From positions 1-9,092 of the forward strand of contig CADBUD010000020.1 of the NCBI GenBank assembly GCA_902797785.1: a DNA stretch of 9,092 nt, in the 5' to 3' direction. The translations under genes and the position numbers were made by a program. Shown piece after piece: positions 1 to 6,322 of the stretch (positions within the stretch are counted from its first letter, which is position 1; each line of letters opens with the position of its first letter). The notes beneath the pieces were generated by a model. It saw only the letters and a list, made by a program, of their open reading frames with translations, did no database searches and had not been told where the DNA came from. The stretch comes from an uncultured Lachnospiraceae bacterium (lineage in GTDB: Bacteria; Bacillota; Clostridia; Lachnospirales; Lachnospiraceae).

Positions 1-6
1 GAATGA

Positions 7-87
7 GGATTTCAGGCGCAAATGCGCCGGGAGAGCTGCGAAGCAGCGGGAAATCCGAATGTCGGGAGGGGGACTGTGAATAGTAAC
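7..87 (+). repeat. Structured intergenic repeat, copy A (hairpin plus 16-mer tag)
   Basis: GGATTTC (7-13) pairs with GAAATCC (50-56). Inside lie two GC-rich hairpins: GGCGC/GCGCC (15-19 with 24-28) and GCTGC/GCAGC (35-39 with 43-47). Together they could fold as a three-way junction. After a 15-bp G-rich spacer comes the tag GACTGTGAATAGTAAC (72-87). The same tag next to a different hairpin occurs on the other strand at 9007-9085. The element lies upstream of the aspS promoter, with no coding frame that I trust. It could be a dispersed repeat, a mobile-element remnant or the 3' end of a structured transcript. Confidence 0.55.
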
Positions 88-96
88 CACGCCAAA

Positions 97-112
97 GCTG
101 TGAATCGTAACT
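97..112 (+). repeat. Short dispersed repeat GCTGTGAATCGTAACT
   Basis: This 16-mer matches 6189-6204 exactly. It is a variant of the GACTGTGAATAGTAAC tag that ends only 9 bp upstream (72-87). Together the two form an imperfect direct repeat with a 25-bp period. The rest of the stretch from 113 to 175 shows nothing I can name before the promoter. Confidence 0.6.
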
Positions 113-175
113 TATTATCCCATCATAGCATAATATTCTCTCGGCTGCCACAAAAAATTTAGTTCCAAAAAAGAT

Positions 176-204
176 TTGACAAATCAATTTTCTTGTTTTA
201 TAAT
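176..204 (+). promoter_or_regulatory. Sigma-A promoter of the T-box/aspS transcript
   Basis: There is a perfect -35 TTGACA (176-181), a 17-bp spacer and a perfect -10 TATAAT (199-204). Transcription would start near 211, just before the base of T-box Stem I at 214. Such a strong promoter fits a leader regulated by attenuation after initiation. Confidence 0.93.
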
Positions 205-400
205 GACGCCAATGGCGATGACGAAGAGAAGTAGCGCAAAAGTTCGCTCCCAGTGAGCAGGCGATAGTGAGAATCCTGCAGTATGAGTTTGCGTGAATAA
301 CACTTTACCAGCTGCGAGCCAAACGTCTGATTTCTGCAAAGGGGCAGATCAGTAGGTGAGCCGAGTTGCTGTACGAAAAACAGCAGCGTCTGTGAATGAA

Positions 401-497
401 ACGGGTTTCACGCAGATGAAAAACTTTCATGTAATTGAATGACTTTCATACAGTCGAATGACTTTCATGCGGTTGAACCGATCTTTCACGCAGACGA
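401..497 (+). repeat. Five ~19-bp tandem repeats inside the T-box leader
   Basis: Units are 401-419, 420-438, 439-457, 458-476 and a longer 21-bp unit 477-497. Units 3 and 4 share ATGACTTTCAT followed by a variable part ending in GA. All units contain TTTCA, and units 1 and 5 both contain TTTCACGCAGA. Alternating TGAA and TTCA can make small hairpins, for example ATGAAA/TTTCAT at 415-429. The array is bracketed by CGTCTG (387-392) and CAGACG (491-496), which could close it as one long arm between the Stem II region and the antiterminator. No frame through it looks like a gene. Confidence 0.7.
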
Positions 498-547
498 TGA
501 GAGACTGCCAATGGCGGCAGTAAATCAGGTGGTACCGCGGACAGTTC

Positions 548-590
548 CTGTTCGTCCTGAACGCATTGCTTTAGGATGGGCAGTTTTTTT
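548..590 (+). terminator. T-box intrinsic terminator
   Basis: An 11-bp stem (548-558 with 573-583, including three G-T pairs) with a 14-nt loop is followed by seven T's (584-590). Its 5' arm includes CGTCCT (553-558), the same bases needed for the antiterminator. This makes the two folds exclusive, as in classical T-box attenuators. Confidence 0.93.
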
Positions 591-677
591 ATGCTCATTT
601 CTTCACAAGCGGCTTCACAGCATAAAATTTGCCTGTGATCATTTTTCCAAACCAAAATAGAAAAGGAGCGATTTACT

Positions 678-2426
678 ATGAAGACATCAGACACGTACAG
701 AAGCCATTTGATTTGTGAAATTAAGGAAGAAGACATCCATGCTGCGATAAAAGTCGCGGGGTGGATCGAAAATATCCGCGATCACGGTGGGGTATCTTTT
801 CTGGATTTAAGAGATCACTACGGCGTGCTTCAGGTCGTTTTGCGCGATACCTCCCTGCTTCACGGTCTTGGCCGGGAGGATTGCATTTCTGTTGAAGGAA
901 CGATCTGCCAGCGGGATGCCGAAACCTACAATCCCAAGATTCCTACGGGAACGATCGAGTTGGAAGCTTCTAAAATCACCATGCTTTCCAAAGTCCGCAA
1001 ACATCTCCCCTTCGATATCCAGACCTCCAAGGAGACCCGGGAAGAGGTTCGTTTAAAATACCGCTATCTGGATCTTCGCAACCGCAAGGTGAAGGATACG
1101 ATGATGTTTCGTTCCAGGGTCATCTCCTTTCTCCGGCAGAAAATGACGGAGCTAGGATTTTTGGAAATCCAGACACCGATTCTTTGTGCCTCTTCTCCGG
1201 AGGGTGCCAGGGATTATATTGTTCCGAGCCGGAAATTCAAAGGAAAATTTTATGCCCTCCCTCAGGCTCCTCAGCAGTATAAGCAGCTTTTAATGGTGTC
1301 CGGCTTTGATAAATATTTTCAGATCGCACCATGTTTTCGGGATGAGGATGCTCGTGCCGATCGTTCTCCCGGAGAGTTTTACCAGCTGGATTTCGAAATG
1401 AGCTTTGCCTCACAGGAGGATGTGTTCCGAGTTGGAGAAGAGGTCTTAGGTGCTGCTTTTTCGACCTTCGCGCCGGAGGGCTATCAGGTGACAGAAGCTC
1501 CTTTTCCTGTCATCAGCTATCGACAGGCAATGCTGGAATTCGGAACGGACAAACCGGATCTAAGGAACCCTCTACGCATTATTGACCTGACAGAGTTTTT
1601 CCAAAAATGTACCTTCCGCCCGTTCTTAAAAAAGACTGTCCGAGCCATCAAGGTCCATGCTGAAATGTCTAGAAGCTTTCATGATAAGCTGCTGAAATTT
1701 GCTGAATCCATTGGTATGGGCGGACTAGGATACCTAGAGGTCGCAGAGGATATGTCTTACAAGGGACCGATTGATAAATTTATTCCGGAAGAACAAAAAA
1801 CAGAAATTGCAAATCTGGCCGGATTAGAGCCTGGAGATACCATTTTCTTTATTGCCGATCAGGAAAAACGGGCATCGCTCTATGCCGGACAGATCCGGAC
1901 AGAGCTCGGAAACCGTCTGGGACTGTGTGAAGAAAAAGCATTCCGCTTCTGCTTTGTCAATGATTTTCCAATGTATGAATATGATGAAACAGAGAAAAAA
2001 ATCGTATTCACACACAATCCGTTTTCTATGCCGCAGGGCGGTCTGGAGGCTTTGATGACGAAAAAACCGGAAGAAATCCTCGCCTGGCAGTATGATATTG
2101 TCTGCAATGGCGTAGAGCTTTCCTCCGGTGCTGTCAGAAACCATGATCTGGATATTATGATCAAAGCATTTGAGCTTGCCGGATATCGTGAAGAAGAGCT
2201 TGCCGCAAAATTCGGCGCGCTGTATGAAGCCTTCCAATTCGGTGCCCCGCCTCACGCTGGGATGGCGCCTGGCATCGACCGGATGATCATGCTCCTTCGG
2301 GAGGAAGAGAACATCCGCGAGGTCATTCCTTTCCCAATGAACGGAAATGCACAGGATCTGATGTGTGGTGCCCCATGTGAAGTGACCGAACAACAGCTTC
2401 GGGAAACACATATTAAGATCCGCTGA
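678..2426 (+). CDS. aspS: Aspartyl-tRNA synthetase, probably non-discriminating (Asp/Asn)
   Basis: This class II synthetase activates Asp and loads it on tRNA(Asp) and probably tRNA(Asn). The start is ATG 678, with AAGGAG at 663-668 nine bases upstream. At 582 aa it matches the bacterial-type family. Residues 1-105 are the OB-fold anticodon-binding domain, followed by the catalytic core with EGARDY (175-180), motif 2 FRDEDARADR (220-229) and motif 3 GIDRM (532-536). The bacterial GAD insertion lies near 295-415. His36 in RDHGG aligns with His31 of the non-discriminating Pseudomonas aeruginosa enzyme; discriminating Escherichia coli AspRS has Leu there. The Asn T-box agrees with a role in tRNA-dependent Asn formation, where GatCAB amidates Asp-tRNA(Asn). 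No gat genes are in the window, and a hairpin follows the stop. Family membership is certain. The relaxed tRNA specificity is inferred. Confidence 0.96.
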   Translation: MKTSDTYRSHLICEIKEEDIHAAIKVAGWIENIRDHGGVSFLDLRDHYGVLQVVLRDTSLLHGLGREDCISVEGTICQRDAETYNPKIPTGTIELEASKITMLSKVRKHLPFDIQTSKETREEVRLKYRYLDLRNRKVKDTMMFRSRVISFLRQKMTELGFLEIQTPILCASSPEGARDYIVPSRKFKGKFYALPQAPQQYKQLLMVSGFDKYFQIAPCFRDEDARADRSPGEFYQLDFEMSFASQEDVFRVGEEVLGAAFSTFAPEGYQVTEAPFPVISYRQAMLEFGTDKPDLRNPLRIIDLTEFFQKCTFRPFLKKTVRAIKVHAEMSRSFHDKLLKFAESIGMGGLGYLEVAEDMSYKGPIDKFIPEEQKTEIANLAGLEPGDTIFFIADQEKRASLYAGQIRTELGNRLGLCEEKAFRFCFVNDFPMYEYDETEKKIVFTHNPFSMPQGGLEALMTKKPEEILAWQYDIVCNGVELSSGAVRNHDLDIMIKAFELAGYREEELAAKFGALYEAFQFGAPPHAGMAPGIDRMIMLLREEENIREVIPFPMNGNAQDLMCGAPCEVTEQQLRETHIKIR

Positions 2427-2468
2427 TTCTTTTTTCACCCTCAAGGATACTGTCTGGAACAGCAAACG

Positions 2469-2508
2469 GCGGGCAAAATGAAACTATCTCCCGTTTCATT
2501 CTGCCCGC
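2469..2508. terminator. Bidirectional terminator between aspS and argS
   Basis: GCGGGCA (2469-2475) pairs with TGCCCGC (2502-2508). After one A-C mismatch, AATGAAAC (2477-2484) pairs with GTTTCATT (2493-2500), leaving an 8-nt loop. It sits between the convergent stops at 2426 and 2531. T-rich sequence follows on the + side but is interrupted (a full T run only near 2521-2527), so termination may be imperfect. Confidence 0.75.
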
Positions 2509-2530
2509 TTTCCCTTTACGTTTTTTTGTC

Positions 2531-4324
2531 TTACATTCTCTCCGGTGCGGAAAAACCTAACAGATCAATGCAGGTCTCCAGTACTCTCTTTGTCAATCCC
2601 AACAAATGAATATAGCTCTCCTTCTGTGCCTCCACCGGTTCGGTAAGAATATTGGTGGAATGGTAGAAACGATTGAAGGCATTGGATACATCATAAATAT
2701 AGGAGCAGATCTTATGTGGCGCCAGATCTTCATAGCTCGTCTCGATCACCTGATTCATCTTTGCCAGCTCCAGCATCAACGCTTTTTCATTTTCACTGGC
2801 TGATGGAAGAAGCTCTCCCGCCTCCAGGCTCTTTCCACTTTGTACGTATTTGTTCAGAATGGACTTGATCCTTACAATCGTATATAAAATATATGGTCCG
2901 GTATTTCCTTCAAAGGAGGTGAACCGGTCAATATCAAATATATAATCCTTTGATGCCTGATTGGAAAGATCTCCATATTTTAAAGCCGACAATGCTACGA
3001 TTTTTGCTGTCTCCTCCGCTTCTTTCTCCGCCTGTTTTGCCGGGGCGTCAGAAAACTTCGCGTTCTGGTTCTCTTTGATTTTTTTCAGCATCTCCTCATT
3101 GACATCAGATAATAAGGTCTCCAATCTCATGACTCCGCCCTGACGGGTCTTGAAGGGTTTTCCGTCCTTTCCATTCATCGTACCAAATCCTAAGAAGGTG
3201 AGTTTGGTATCTTCCTCTACCAGCTTTGTCTTGCGGGCACAACGGAATACTTGTTCAAAATACAGGCTCTGGCGCTTGTCCACCACGTAGATGATTTCCT
3301 GTGGATGATAGTTCTTCATTCTATCTACAATAGTTGCGAGATCTGTTGTATTGTAAAGGGAGGCTCCATCAGATTTTAAGATCATACAAGGTGGAATCTC
3401 CTTGGTGTCTGTCTCTTCCTTTACATCCACGACCAAAGCCCCTTCACTCAGATAGGCATAGCCTTTTTCTTTCATATCCTCGACCATCGCCGGAATATAT
3501 GGCTGGGCGTCGGATTCTCCCTTCCACAGTTCAAAGGAGACATTTAGATTTTGATAATTTCGCTTTAAATCTGTTACAGAAACATTCAGGATATGCTGCA
3601 GCAATGCCTGATATCCGCGCCTGCCATGCTGCAGCTCATAGGTCGCTGCCAAAGCTTCTTCTTTATAAGACGCGTCCTCTTTTGATTTTTGACTGGCTGT
3701 CGGATAGATTTCTTCCAGCTCTGAAATCGTAAATGGCGGATCGACGGGATATTCCCCTGTATATTCTTCCTGAAAATATACCAGCTCCGGCTGACGCTTG
3801 TGGAGCTCTGTAATGATCAAGCCCATCTGCAGTCCCCAGTCTCCCAGATGGACATCCCCAATCATCTTGTGCCCAAGAAAAAGTCCGATCCGTTTGATGC
3901 TCTCCCCGATAATGGCAGAACGCAGATGACCAACATGGAGAGGCTTTGCTACATTCGGTCCGCCGTAATCGATCATGATTGTTTTTGGCTCTTTCGTCTT
4001 TTCACAGCCCAGATCTTTTTCTGTTTCCATCTGTTTGAGATATTCTGCCACATAATGATTCGAGAGCTTTAAATTCAAAAATCCCGGCTTTACTGCTTCT
4101 GTTTCAGAAAAGATCGGATTGTCCTTGATCTTTTCAATAATTTCTTCCGCAATCAAAATCGGTGCCTTCTTGTACTGCTTTGCTGCTGCCATTGCCCCAT
4201 TGCACTGATATTCACAAAGATCCGGACGATTTGACAACGTCACCATTCCGTATTTCTCTTCGTATCCACATGCTGCAAATGCGGCTTCCATTTCTTTTTT
4301 GATCAACTCGATTATTTTTTTCAT
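2531..4324 (-). CDS. argS: Arginyl-tRNA synthetase
   Basis: This class I synthetase charges tRNA(Arg) in the cytosol. It has 597 aa, within the usual 550-600 range. An N-terminal add-on domain (about 1-90, with NRPDLCEYQCNGAM at 32-45) precedes the Rossmann core. The HIGH signature is HVGH at 130-133, within GPNVAKPLHVGHLRSAIIG. The KMSK-loop equivalent, MNGKDGKPFKTRQGG (383-397), has the degenerate form common in ArgRS. The C-terminal helical DALR anticodon domain runs from about 471 to the end, starting with FEGNTGPYILY. A Shine-Dalgarno-like AAGGCGG lies about 12 bases upstream of the ATG. The gene begins 31 bp after the cell wall hydrolase on the same strand, so the two are probably co-transcribed. 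No T-box or other tRNA-sensing leader precedes it. Confidence 0.97.
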   Translation of the reverse strand: MKKIIELIKKEMEAAFAACGYEEKYGMVTLSNRPDLCEYQCNGAMAAAKQYKKAPILIAEEIIEKIKDNPIFSETEAVKPGFLNLKLSNHYVAEYLKQMETEKDLGCEKTKEPKTIMIDYGGPNVAKPLHVGHLRSAIIGESIKRIGLFLGHKMIGDVHLGDWGLQMGLIITELHKRQPELVYFQEEYTGEYPVDPPFTISELEEIYPTASQKSKEDASYKEEALAATYELQHGRRGYQALLQHILNVSVTDLKRNYQNLNVSFELWKGESDAQPYIPAMVEDMKEKGYAYLSEGALVVDVKEETDTKEIPPCMILKSDGASLYNTTDLATIVDRMKNYHPQEIIYVVDKRQSLYFEQVFRCARKTKLVEEDTKLTFLGFGTMNGKDGKPFKTRQGGVMRLETLLSDVNEEMLKKIKENQNAKFSDAPAKQAEKEAEETAKIVALSALKYGDLSNQASKDYIFDIDRFTSFEGNTGPYILYTIVRIKSILNKYVQSGKSLEAGELLPSASENEKALMLELAKMNQVIETSYEDLAPHKICSYIYDVSNAFNRFYHSTNILTEPVEAQKESYIHLLGLTKRVLETCIDLLGFSAPERM

Positions 4325-4355
4325 TAACGATGATCCGCCTTTCTCTATCTAAGAT

Positions 4356-5576
4356 TTAGTAAAACAAAATGTGTCCGATGACAATTCCCTCCGAGCCATC
4401 CGGCCTCTTAAAGAACAATTTGTCCAAAGTCCGTCTGCCGCCTAAGACCTCTGCTGCGGCCTGCCAGCAGATTGGAGCCGGTCCTCTGGCCAGGGACTCT
4501 GCCAATCTTCCCTGCCGAACCGGCTGGAACTGTCCCTCTTCATAAATCACGCCCGCGATCGTATTGGGAAAATATCCACTATCTACACGGTTTAAGACCA
4601 CACTTCCCACACCGAGCATTCCATCATATCCTTCTCCGCCGGCCTCGCACTCTATGATTGCTGCCATGAGCTCCAGCTCGCTCTGTGCCTGGATGTCCGT
4701 TGGAACATAGACTCCCGTTCCATCCGGTGTATCTGCCATAATGGCGGTGTGATCTCCCTGCTGGGCGAACTGCATCCGAAGCGCCGCTTCCTCAATCGCT
4801 TTCTGTGCCATTTCCTGCTCTTTTAATTCATTGATCTGTTCTTCCTGATCCTCCAGCTCTTCTTTGCTCTTCTTTTGCTGCTCCCGTTCTTCCTGAATCT
4901 GATTCAGATATGATTTCAGGGTGTCCTGCGTCGTCGTCACAAGGTAGGCAACGGTAAGCTTTTCTTCGCTCAATTTGGAAATCAGGGCCTCCAGCTCCTC
5001 CTGCTGTGTCGTCAGCTCCTCCTCCTTGGTCTCGACTAGCTCCTTGGTCTTTCGGTATTCCTCAAGCTTGATTTCGTGATACTCTACAACCTGGGAAACA
5101 TACTCTGCCCGGGAGATAAAATCAGAAAAGCTCTTTGCCGACAACAGCACCTCCATATAGCCTTGAGCTCCATTTTCATACACGTACTTTACCCGCTTTT
5201 TCATTCCCTCATACTGCTCGTGTTCCTTTTGACGAACCTTGGCGAGCTCTTCCTTGGTCTTTTCTATGCTTTCTGTTTTTTCATCATATTCTGTTTCAGT
5301 CTGGGCAAGCTGTGTCGTGACCTCTGACATTTGTTTGTTCAGTTCTTTTAAATATACTTTTTCCTCTTTGCTCAGACTTTTCAGATTATCTATCGTTTTT
5401 TTGCTCTTGTCGATTCTGTCTTTGGTCTCTTCCTTTTTTTGTTCCAATTCTTCCCGTTCCTGCGCAATCTCCTGGGATGTTTTTGCCTCCAGGCGCTGCG
5501 GCATTCCCGGAGTTTCCAAAAGAACGACACATGCTAAAGCTAGACAGAACGCTTTTTTCCCTGTTTTTCTTTTCAT
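4356..5576 (-). CDS. Secreted coiled-coil cell wall hydrolase, SleB family
   Basis: This exported protein of 406 aa probably cleaves peptidoglycan. The start at 5576 is preferred over upstream in-frame ATGs. It has GGAGAGGA just upstream and opens a clear signal peptide (MKRKTGKKAFCLALACVVLL..., with a possible cut after LEA near residue 31). Residues 33-265 are almost entirely charged heptad-like coiled coil of the CwlO/PcsB type, with the RVKYVYENGAQGYMEVLLSA segment at 128-147 that marks these proteins. A short linker leads to the SleB/Hydrolase_2 domain at 301-406, with CEAGGEGYDG (catalytic Glu probably 311), GSVVLNRV and FPNTIAGVIYEEGQFQPV. In PcsB and CwlO proteins the coiled coil couples the hydrolase to FtsEX; whether that applies here is inference. 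It could act in growth or sporulation; SleB itself is a germination enzyme. Confidence 0.9.
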   Translation of the reverse strand: MKRKTGKKAFCLALACVVLLETPGMPQRLEAKTSQEIAQEREELEQKKEETKDRIDKSKKTIDNLKSLSKEEKVYLKELNKQMSEVTTQLAQTETEYDEKTESIEKTKEELAKVRQKEHEQYEGMKKRVKYVYENGAQGYMEVLLSAKSFSDFISRAEYVSQVVEYHEIKLEEYRKTKELVETKEEELTTQQEELEALISKLSEEKLTVAYLVTTTQDTLKSYLNQIQEEREQQKKSKEELEDQEEQINELKEQEMAQKAIEEAALRMQFAQQGDHTAIMADTPDGTGVYVPTDIQAQSELELMAAIIECEAGGEGYDGMLGVGSVVLNRVDSGYFPNTIAGVIYEEGQFQPVRQGRLAESLARGPAPICWQAAAEVLGGRRTLDKLFFKRPDGSEGIVIGHILFY

Positions 5577-5609
5577 GACTTTCCTCTCCAGACCACACTG
5601 ATGATGTAC

Positions 5610-5638
5610 ATTATACTCACGAACGAAGCGGCTTGCCA
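5610..5638 (-). promoter_or_regulatory. Putative promoter of hydrolase-argS, with a dyad at the -35
   Basis: On the minus strand a perfect TATAAT (5610-5615) lies 34 bases upstream of the hydrolase start. The best -35 at 17-bp spacing is TGGCAA (5633-5638), a poor match. The -35 overlaps an inverted repeat, TTGCC (5633-5637) with GGCAA (5651-5655), inside a longer imperfect dyad TCACGAA/TTCGTGA (5617-5623 with 5661-5667). A weak -35 plus dyads suggests regulation by a bound protein, but no regulator is visible. Confidence 0.55.
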
Positions 5639-5675
5639 TTAGCGAAAATCGGCAATGGTTTTCGTGAACAAGAAT

Positions 5676-5711
5676 AAAAAACCGGAAAAGCTTTTTTCTG
5701 CTTTTCCGGTT
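5676..5711 (-). terminator. Intrinsic terminator after the small membrane protein gene
   Basis: A perfect 12-bp inverted repeat (5680-5691 with 5700-5711) has an 8-nt loop. Read on the minus strand it is followed by a short T-rich tract (complement of 5670-5679). It lies 28 bp after the stop at 5740, so it ends that transcript before the hydrolase promoter. Confidence 0.88.
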
Positions 5712-5739
5712 ACATCGACATATTTTAACAGGTCCTGTT

Positions 5740-6111
5740 CTACTCTTCAGAATTTGAGTCCTCCGTATCTGCTTTCTCAGATTCTGACGCATCGGATTCT
5801 GCCGCATCTGACTCTGTTTCTCCGGAATCTGTATCTTCAGATTCTGTTACTTTACCGGTCCCGTCTGTTTCCTCGTCCGCGTTCAAATCGGAATTATAAC
5901 TACTGATTGCATCCAGATTAATATCCGTCTTCTGTGTAGCCTGCTCCGCCATCTTATGCTGGTAGATCGAATATCCGATCCATCCAACTAATGCCGCAAT
6001 AATCAAGGTCACAATAAGGACATCAAGATTTCTGATCAGCTTCTGCCTGCGCATCGCCTGCTTTCTGTTTGCTTTTTCTGCTTTGTACCGGTCAACCTTT
6101 GCCTGACTCAT
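5740..6111 (-). CDS. Small single-pass membrane protein with acidic tail, function unknown
   Basis: I do not recognise a named family. The 123-aa product has a strongly basic N-terminus (about 1-28, rich in Lys and Arg), one hydrophobic segment (about 30-50, LDVLIVTLIIAALVGWIGYSIY) and a C-terminal tail from about 75 made almost wholly of Glu, Asp, Ser and Thr. The positive-inside rule places the N-terminus in the cytosol and the acidic tail outside. The start at 6111 has GGAGAGGA just upstream, much like the site of the following hydrolase gene. It has its own promoter near 6245 and a terminator at 5676-5711, so it is probably a single-gene unit. The tail looks disordered and could bind cations or wall components, but that is a guess. 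Confidence 0.82.
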   Translation of the reverse strand: MSQAKVDRYKAEKANRKQAMRRQKLIRNLDVLIVTLIIAALVGWIGYSIYQHKMAEQATQKTDINLDAISSYNSDLNADEETDGTGKVTESEDTDSGETESDAAESDASESEKADTEDSNSEE

Positions 6112-6188
6112 AACTGTTTCCTCTCCTTAATCATTCTTTTTCGGAATGGTTCTTTTCTTTCCGCTTGAAAATACCTTGCGGGATATCG

Positions 6189-6243
6189 GCTGTGAATCGT
6201 AACTGAAACATACTGTTTTCACAGATTTTTGCCCGACAGTTAC
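6189..6243 (-). repeat. Repeat-derived inverted repeats in the 5' leader of the small membrane protein gene
   Basis: Positions 6189-6204 repeat the 16-mer of 97-112 exactly. Within it CTGTGAA (6190-6196) is complementary to TTCACAG (6218-6224), and GTAACTG (6199-6205) to CAGTTAC (6237-6243). The pairs interleave, giving either two alternative hairpins or an H-type pseudoknot. The segment begins at about the predicted transcript start (near 6238), so it would be the very 5' end of the leader RNA. No known riboswitch class is recognised. Confidence 0.5.
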
Positions 6244-6244
6244 C

Positions 6245-6253
6245 ATTATAACA
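6245..6253 (-). promoter_or_regulatory. Extended -10 promoter of the small membrane protein gene
   Basis: Read on the minus strand this is TGTTATAAT, a perfect -10 with an extended TGn motif. A -35-like TTCACA (6270-6275) is 19 bp upstream, which is too far to be strong. The A-rich stretch beyond it on the minus strand (about 6254-6300) resembles an UP element. The start codon is about 127 bases downstream of the predicted start point. Confidence 0.65.
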
Positions 6254-6322
6254 TACTTTTCAAATTTTTTGTGAATTTTTATTGAATTTTTTTTTATTAT
6301 TATGATTCACCATGAACCAAAT

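Larger units (their letters stand above)
211..590 (+). promoter_or_regulatory. T-box riboswitch, Asn specifier (AAC), controlling aspS
   Basis: This tRNA-sensing leader reads through when uncharged tRNA binds. Stem I closes by TGGC/GCCA (214-217 with 318-321) and has the GATGA k-turn region at 218-222. The specifier loop lies between GAAG/CTTT (223-226 with 303-306) and GCGCAAA/TTTGCGT (234-240 with 288-294). It shows the loop-E bases AGTA (230-233) and GAA (295-297). The specifier is best read as AAC (299-301), followed by A. Alternative frames give TAA, ATA or ACA. A hairpin at 327-352 fits Stem II. The T-box motif AGGTGGTACCGCGG is at 527-540. In the antiterminator AGG (527-529) pairs with CCT (556-558) and GCG (537-539) with CGT (553-555), leaving the TGGTACC bulge for the tRNA 3' end. 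The terminator at 548-590 is mutually exclusive with this. The Asn specifier in front of an AspRS points to tRNA(Asn) sensing. Confidence 0.94.

Noticed and set aside
72..112. Two close direct repeats that could be the start of a CRISPR array
   Set aside because: The units are only about 16 bp, imperfect, 25 bp apart and just two in number, with no cas genes.
401..497. Tandem repeats read as a CRISPR or as regulator-binding iterons
   Set aside because: There are no spacers between units, and they lie inside a well-defined T-box leader, so an RNA-structural explanation is simpler.
439..660. Open frame inside the aspS leader, a possible leader peptide
   Set aside because: It runs through the tandem repeats, the T-box motif and the terminator, has no convincing ribosome binding site, and its sequence is explained by RNA structure.
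1824..2465. 213-codon antisense open frame over the end of aspS
   Set aside because: It mirrors a strongly conserved AspRS reading frame, has no ribosome binding site or recognisable domain, and runs into the terminator region.
5577..5807. Longer N-terminus for the cell wall hydrolase (start at 5807)
   Set aside because: It would cross the terminator and the small membrane protein's end, bury the signal peptide internally and lose the good ribosome binding site at the 5576 start.
6280..6322. Terminator after apt
   Set aside because: The small hairpin near 6304-6318 is followed by an A run on the minus strand, not T's. The T run would serve only the opposite strand, where no gene ends.
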